9,699 bases of DNA from Flammeovirgaceae bacterium (lineage in GTDB: Bacteria; Bacteroidota; Bacteroidia; Cytophagales; Cyclobacteriaceae): NCBI GenBank assembly GCA_003229495.1, contig QIEB01000238.1:1-9699 (forward strand), read 5' to 3'. The notes under the pieces were generated by a model. That model ran no database searches, was not told the DNA's origin, and saw nothing but the letters and a program-made list of their open reading frames with translations. The position numbers and the translations under genes were made by a program. The stretch's first letter is position 1. Each line of letters begins with the position of its first letter. Positions 7,001 to 9,699 of the stretch are shown here, in pieces.

Positions 7001-8823
7001 TTTCTGCTCAAAGCCAGGGTAGCATTGGGTTTCGAAGGAGATATGGATGGTATCAGTATGTTGTCAAAATCCTTACGGTCCTGTTTGGACAACACATAGT
7101 GATAGCCTTTACGCTTGATTCTGACTAGACCGGAGCGGCCGTTATAATCAACAAATCCATCTTTCATAAGGCCCCTCATTGCCCCTATTATTTTTTCCGG
7201 CTTCTGATTGAGTTTTTTGGCCATATTGCTCACGTAAAACTCACTGGAGTTGATCTTCCTGGCATAACCTACCGCCATCAATAGTGGGTTAAATCCATAT
7301 AGTGCCACCAAAGCTTCAAATTTCCTGTCATTATAATATTCCTGCGACTCAAACTTAGAGGGTACTTTGTTTCTTGCACTGAGGATGCTGATATCGAGGC
7401 TGTCGGAATCGATATTCCATTTTATCATATCAGCTGTGAAGTCTGTCTTAAAGTAAGATGACGAAAAAGGCAGGTTTTTGTAACTACCCTCATCTTTTAA
7501 AATAGTGATTTGATGGGCCTGAGGGTTATACCTGAACCTAACTGCAGGATTGTAAATTGAATCTCTGCCGTGATAAATGATTACCGCCGCCCTCTTGGCG
7601 ATAATCACTGAATCTTGCAACAGAAAACTCCGTGAAATCACTTTCAGTTTTGAGTTGTTCTTTCCGGTAATTTCAATGGTAGTATTACCTCCCATCATGG
7701 AGGCGCTATATAAGCGGTTACCTTTCAATCCGAATCCTCCTTTATAGGAGAGCTTTTCATCCGCAATCCCTTTAACTTCTACGTTCTCAAGGTATGACAC
7801 AAATCGAGGATAGCTGAGATCCCGGGTTTTCCCACTACTACTGCGGAATTCAAACTCTCCGGATACAGGCTCTGCAATTTTTCCTTTGTAGGTCATCAGG
7901 GTATTTGATGCGCTAAGGAAGGGTTTGTCCACTTTGAAATTGTAGTTGCTGAGGTCACAATAAACCTCGTTTGGATTCAAACCGACCTGTTTCCAATCAA
8001 ATCGTCCGCCCCGACCCACAAATGTGTGAGACCACGGCATCAGACCTCCACTGGTATTTCTTAATGTCACAGAGTCGTTCCTGGTAACAAACACCAAATT
8101 CCCCATGCTCACCTTAATAACCGCCCCTTCCATAGGCATTTGCGGCTCCTCGGCCGTCAAGATCAAAGCTTTGGCCTCCTCAGCAGAGGGTTTTGACTCC
8201 TCCCCCCAATTTGTGTCCCACTCCTCCTCATCGCCTTCCAGGTCCTCGAACCAATCGTTGTCATCTTCTGTTATTTCCTGTGCTTCCTCTTCATCTGGCA
8301 AGCTTTCTTCCTCAACAGGATTTGTAGAGGACGTTTCGATAAATTCAAAATCTAAAGTGCCGCCTTCCACCATAAGAGAATTATAGCTGGAGTAATAAAG
8401 AACCTGTTTTTCCAGCAGCAGGTCAGTAGTTTCAATAAATGCTAGTATTTCTTTGTTCTTTTGTTGTTCTACAGCTGAATGAAATGTGGAAATAAAGTTG
8501 TCAAATGCTGCCTTGCTTAGATCTTTGTGATCCGATGCCTTTACAATAAGTCTGACAGTCCGTTGAAAATGAGGGTCCAGTTTGAATCCTTTCTGCGACA
8601 TGAGCAGAAAAACACTGGTTAATTTTTTCTTCTGCTCGACAGATAACCTACTATTCCAAACCTGGCCGAAATCAAGTCCCAATTGGGGTGTACCACCGTC
8701 CTGCAGTAATTGAACCATTTCTTGTCCAGACACCAGAGGATCATCAGAAAACTGTGGTTTCTGTGCCTTCAGGATAAATGGCAAAAAAACTAATGCCCCA
8801 AAAACAACATAACGGATTTTCAT
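4075..8823 (-). CDS. Giant exported beta-rich protein of unknown function (1582 aa)
   Basis: I recognise the general type (very long exported proteins common in Bacteroidota) but no named gene. Residues 1-20 (MKIRYVVFGALVFLPFILKA, then Q) are a signal peptide, so it acts beyond the inner membrane. Residues 30-160 look helical. Residues 163-216 are extremely acidic, with about 25 Asp/Glu and three Trp. From about 230 most of the chain is short alternating beta strands with many 'GK(I/L)...F.F.G' and 'F.ADG' turns, reminiscent of LptA/OstA or AsmA/TamB grooves. Around 500-580 sits a winged-helix-like segment (SNMAKKLNQKPEKIIGAM ... KDGFVDY ... IKRKGYHYV). Residues 1040-1140 resemble an OstA-like unit (SGVPYMHVADAKIIPD). 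Residues 1557-1582 form a second acidic tail (EDEEDSDDGF). There is one cysteine (C289), no C-terminal sorting domain and no obvious catalytic motif. The ATG at 8823 is 5 bases after the prmA stop; a start at 8859 would spoil the signal peptide. A role in envelope lipid or LPS handling is only inference. Confidence 0.9.
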   Translation of the reverse strand: MKIRYVVFGALVFLPFILKAQKPQFSDDPLVSGQEMVQLLQDGGTPQLGLDFGQVWNSRLSVEQKKKLTSVFLLMSQKGFKLDPHFQRTVRLIVKASDHKDLSKAAFDNFISTFHSAVEQQKNKEILAFIETTDLLLEKQVLYYSSYNSLMVEGGTLDFEFIETSSTNPVEEESLPDEEEAQEITEDDNDWFEDLEGDEEEWDTNWGEESKPSAEEAKALILTAEEPQMPMEGAVIKVSMGNLVFVTRNDSVTLRNTSGGLMPWSHTFVGRGGRFDWKQVGLNPNEVYCDLSNYNFKVDKPFLSASNTLMTYKGKIAEPVSGEFEFRSSSGKTRDLSYPRFVSYLENVEVKGIADEKLSYKGGFGLKGNRLYSASMMGGNTTIEITGKNNSKLKVISRSFLLQDSVIIAKRAAVIIYHGRDSIYNPAVRFRYNPQAHQITILKDEGSYKNLPFSSSYFKTDFTADMIKWNIDSDSLDISILSARNKVPSKFESQEYYNDRKFEALVALYGFNPLLMAVGYARKINSSEFYVSNMAKKLNQKPEKIIGAMRGLMKDGFVDYNGRSGLVRIKRKGYHYVLSKQDRKDFDNILIPSISPSKPNATLALSRNEMVIRGIDRFYVSELLDVYIRPDRRQIVMLGNRDFRFNGKINAGNFQFIGRDFRFDYDSFLISLPKIDSITFNIDLPGEVDSKDVKLGISNQLRQTAGVLYINKPNNKSARRIYPEYPIFKADVGAVVYFDGAEVLDGVYDKSIYFTIPAFELDSASSSNPMVIRFKGVFTSGGIFPDFEEELVIMPDNSLGFEHKLPYVGFKTYNGTGTVYNKITMDKNGLRSNGKIDFLTSTLFSDNFVYFTDSVTTDGESVEINAKTVQDVSYPKATLSNYRMLWFPKSDSMFITSKEEAFQMYDNTATLHGTSLITTSGFFADGTLFTRGSESVSSNFLMKESHIAATDAYFEVKSSDPEKPSLVAEGVSLDFDLITNLADIKSEQDGRSVLDFPFTQIRTSIAEARWDLEKKIISMSKPEDVDIDHSYFYTTKLEMDSLVFNATGAVYDIEKLELQVSGVPYMHVADAKIIPDSNRVFIRENAEIEKFNNARIILDTLNEYHNLYNGKIKVTARHAFEGEAVYQYVNANQDTFEIKFQDFLLVRDKKLKGNQVFTVSTGEIHENDNIFIMPGTLYKGDVTLFANRRILQMDGFIKLDLKSMPENDSWLAHSSDSEVQDLVINVSEAVSETGQPLTSGINIDPDTGDLYGTFISEKKSAGDFEVFNARGLFLYDSVNSEYKVIDPNKVKGNSFAGNIYSYNDNSTDIRFEGKLNLLYPKTRIKSRISGKGKGNLKEKSIAMNSFQSYEFDLPLKAMEAMAGNVGDIVVRVGAPPANTDQSALLYKLADAVGEKEAQEYRRRSTSEFISLASVSSDLANSLVISNVNMKWSPVYNSWYSVGNLGVANILNTEINGKLEGFLEIRKLEGDEEFHLFLKASPTTYYYFGYVENRLYTFSSNVQFNSEISKNSKVFKSGIGEYAFASTDIEYMLAFIDRFRKDYMDINEPYEINTFAQEEILDEDFTTFEQEVSEDEEDSDDGF
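6836..6900 (-). repeat. Pair of 11-bp direct repeats, 54 bases (18 codons) apart, in the giant gene
   Basis: AACCGGAAGTC occurs at 6836-6846 and again at 6890-6900 (plus-strand reading). The two copies encode RDFRFN and RDFRFD at residues 641-646 and 659-664. The 18-residue offset fits one beta-hairpin unit, so this looks like a local internal duplication or a structural repeat in the beta-rich region. Confidence 0.5.
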
Positions 8824-8828
8824 TGCTC

Positions 8829-9653
8829 TCAATTTTTTTCCAGTAACAAACAAGCCCATTGGTTCTCTTTTGTTTGATCCTTGATTTTAAAAGCATTGGC
8901 CTTACTTTTTTTAACGACATCTGGTGAATCATAGATATAAAACCCGCTAAGAATTAATAAACCCAAATTGTTTAAATGTTTGTGATACAGATCAATTTCT
9001 TCCAGCAATACATTTCTATTAATGTTAGCATATATCAGGTCGAAAGTACTATTGGATGGAAGATCTCGTACGGTACCCTCTTTAACTTTAATCTTCTTAC
9101 AACAGTTTAGTACTATGTTTTCAACAGTATTGATGACCGCATGAGGATCATTGTCTAGCCCAAGTATTTGCTCAGCCTTTTTTTTCTCCGCCAGAATACT
9201 CAGCAATCCAGTGCCACAACCAACGTCCAAGACGGATTTTCCCCGATGATCCAGGCTAAGCTGGAAGCGCACCACCTGCCTGGTACTCTCATGATGGCCG
9301 GTACCGAATGACATTTTAGGGTCAATAATTATTTCATAAGGGAAAGAGTGCTTTTGAGGATGGAAACTGGCCCGTATTCTACACTGTCCATCAATCTCTA
9401 CGGGTTCAAAGGATTTCTCCCAGACTTCATTCCAATTTTTGTCTAACAGTTTCCTGGATTTAAAGCTGGCACTCAAAGTATATCGCTCCAGTAGTTGACT
9501 TATCATATCCGGATTATGACTCTTTACTGGTTGGTAGGCCTTGAAACCATGTGAAGTATCAAGAAATGAGTCATATCCCAGTTGACATAATTCAGCTGTT
9601 AAGATATCCCTTAGATCCTCCCCACAAAGAATGTCTATTTCTACAAAGTCCAT
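8829..9653 (-). CDS. prmA: Ribosomal protein L11 methyltransferase PrmA
   Basis: PrmA uses S-adenosylmethionine to methylate amino groups of ribosomal protein L11 in the cytoplasm. The 274-residue product is slightly shorter than E. coli PrmA (about 293), which is usual for this phylum. Residues 1-70 form the small L11-recognition domain. The linker has the conserved KNWNEVWEKSFEP (72-84). The catalytic domain shows DPKMSFGTGHHEST (111-124), the SAM-binding motif VLDVGCGTGLLSI (141-153), the acidic loop LGLDND (D167 and D169), YANINRNVLL (208-217, the PrmA version of the NPPY-like motif) and LSGFY (235-239). The start ATG at 9653 gives MDFVEIDI, the normal beginning of the first strand. The gene ends in TGA 5 bases before the giant exported gene, so the two are probably translated from one message. 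PrmA is generally dispensable, so it need not have a functional link with its neighbours. Confidence 0.96.
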   Translation of the reverse strand: MDFVEIDILCGEDLRDILTAELCQLGYDSFLDTSHGFKAYQPVKSHNPDMISQLLERYTLSASFKSRKLLDKNWNEVWEKSFEPVEIDGQCRIRASFHPQKHSFPYEIIIDPKMSFGTGHHESTRQVVRFQLSLDHRGKSVLDVGCGTGLLSILAEKKKAEQILGLDNDPHAVINTVENIVLNCCKKIKVKEGTVRDLPSNSTFDLIYANINRNVLLEEIDLYHKHLNNLGLLILSGFYIYDSPDVVKKSKANAFKIKDQTKENQWACLLLEKN

Positions 9654-9699
9654 TAATTGTTACATCCAGCAAATGAAAGGACGTCAGTGTAGAATATTG
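9654..9699 (-). other. Upstream edge of prmA, possibly the tail of a preceding gene
   Basis: These 46 bases are too short to identify. On the minus strand one frame reads 14 codons (IFYTDVLSFAGCNN) and ends in a TAA whose last A is the first base of the prmA ATG, a TAATG overlap typical of coupled genes. A run this short is open by chance about half the time, and I do not recognise the residues. No convincing promoter motif is visible in it. Confidence 0.2.

Noticed and set aside
7078..7332. The winged-helix-like segment as a transcription regulator
   Set aside because: It is in the middle of one continuous 1582-codon frame behind a signal peptide, with no separate start and no sign of a fused cytoplasmic protein.
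8105..8386. Serine-rich plus-strand open frame of 93 codons
   Set aside because: It is the antisense of the Asp/Glu-rich block of the giant protein; GAA/GAG/GAT codons give TTC/CTC/ATC and Ser codons on the other strand, so it is a composition effect.
8824..8859. Longer start for the giant protein at 8859
   Set aside because: It would put a 12-residue basic stretch before an otherwise canonical signal peptide and overlap the end of prmA.

Overview
The window looks like a piece of a Bacteroidota chromosome, probably from the Cytophagales or a neighbouring group; this is inferred from protein style, not from a database match. Pointers are a short PrmA (274 aa), a DsbD with the TPCVYPMIPMTVT and FSCTGPFVG motifs usual in that phylum, signal peptides ending in KAQ or GQ, weak or absent Shine-Dalgarno sequences, and a very large exported protein of a kind I associate with that phylum. 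All recognisable genes lie on the minus strand, so the biological order runs from high to low coordinates.

Layout in reading direction: prmA (9653-8829, ribosomal protein L11 methyltransferase); a 1582-residue exported, beta-rich protein of unknown function (8823-4075); plsY (4021-3377, glycerol-3-phosphate acyltransferase); an M20-family dipeptidase (3369-1999); and dsbD (1915 to the left edge), whose reading frame is broken at 1163/1164 and whose 3' end lies outside the window. The spacings are 5, 53, 7 and 83 bases. No convincing terminator or internal promoter was seen, so at least prmA to the peptidase could be one transcript. No stretch over 300 bases lacks a gene. I found no RNA genes, CRISPR arrays, insertion sequences or prophage genes.

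Three of the five genes point to the envelope. PlsY makes lysophosphatidic acid, the first committed phospholipid intermediate. DsbD carries electrons across the inner membrane to periplasmic thiols. The giant protein is exported and built of long beta-rich stretches reminiscent of lipopolysaccharide- or lipid-transport bridge proteins (LptA/OstA, AsmA/TamB style). PrmA and the peptidase are cytoplasmic housekeeping enzymes. Whether the grouping is functional or only inherited gene order cannot be told from one window.

The most interesting items are the giant exported protein, with a winged-helix-like segment embedded in an extracytoplasmic protein and two very acidic blocks, and the dsbD break, where about four conserved residues appear to be missing while all three catalytic cysteine pairs are still encoded. 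I saw no clear evidence of a defence system, a biosynthetic cluster or a wholly new system.
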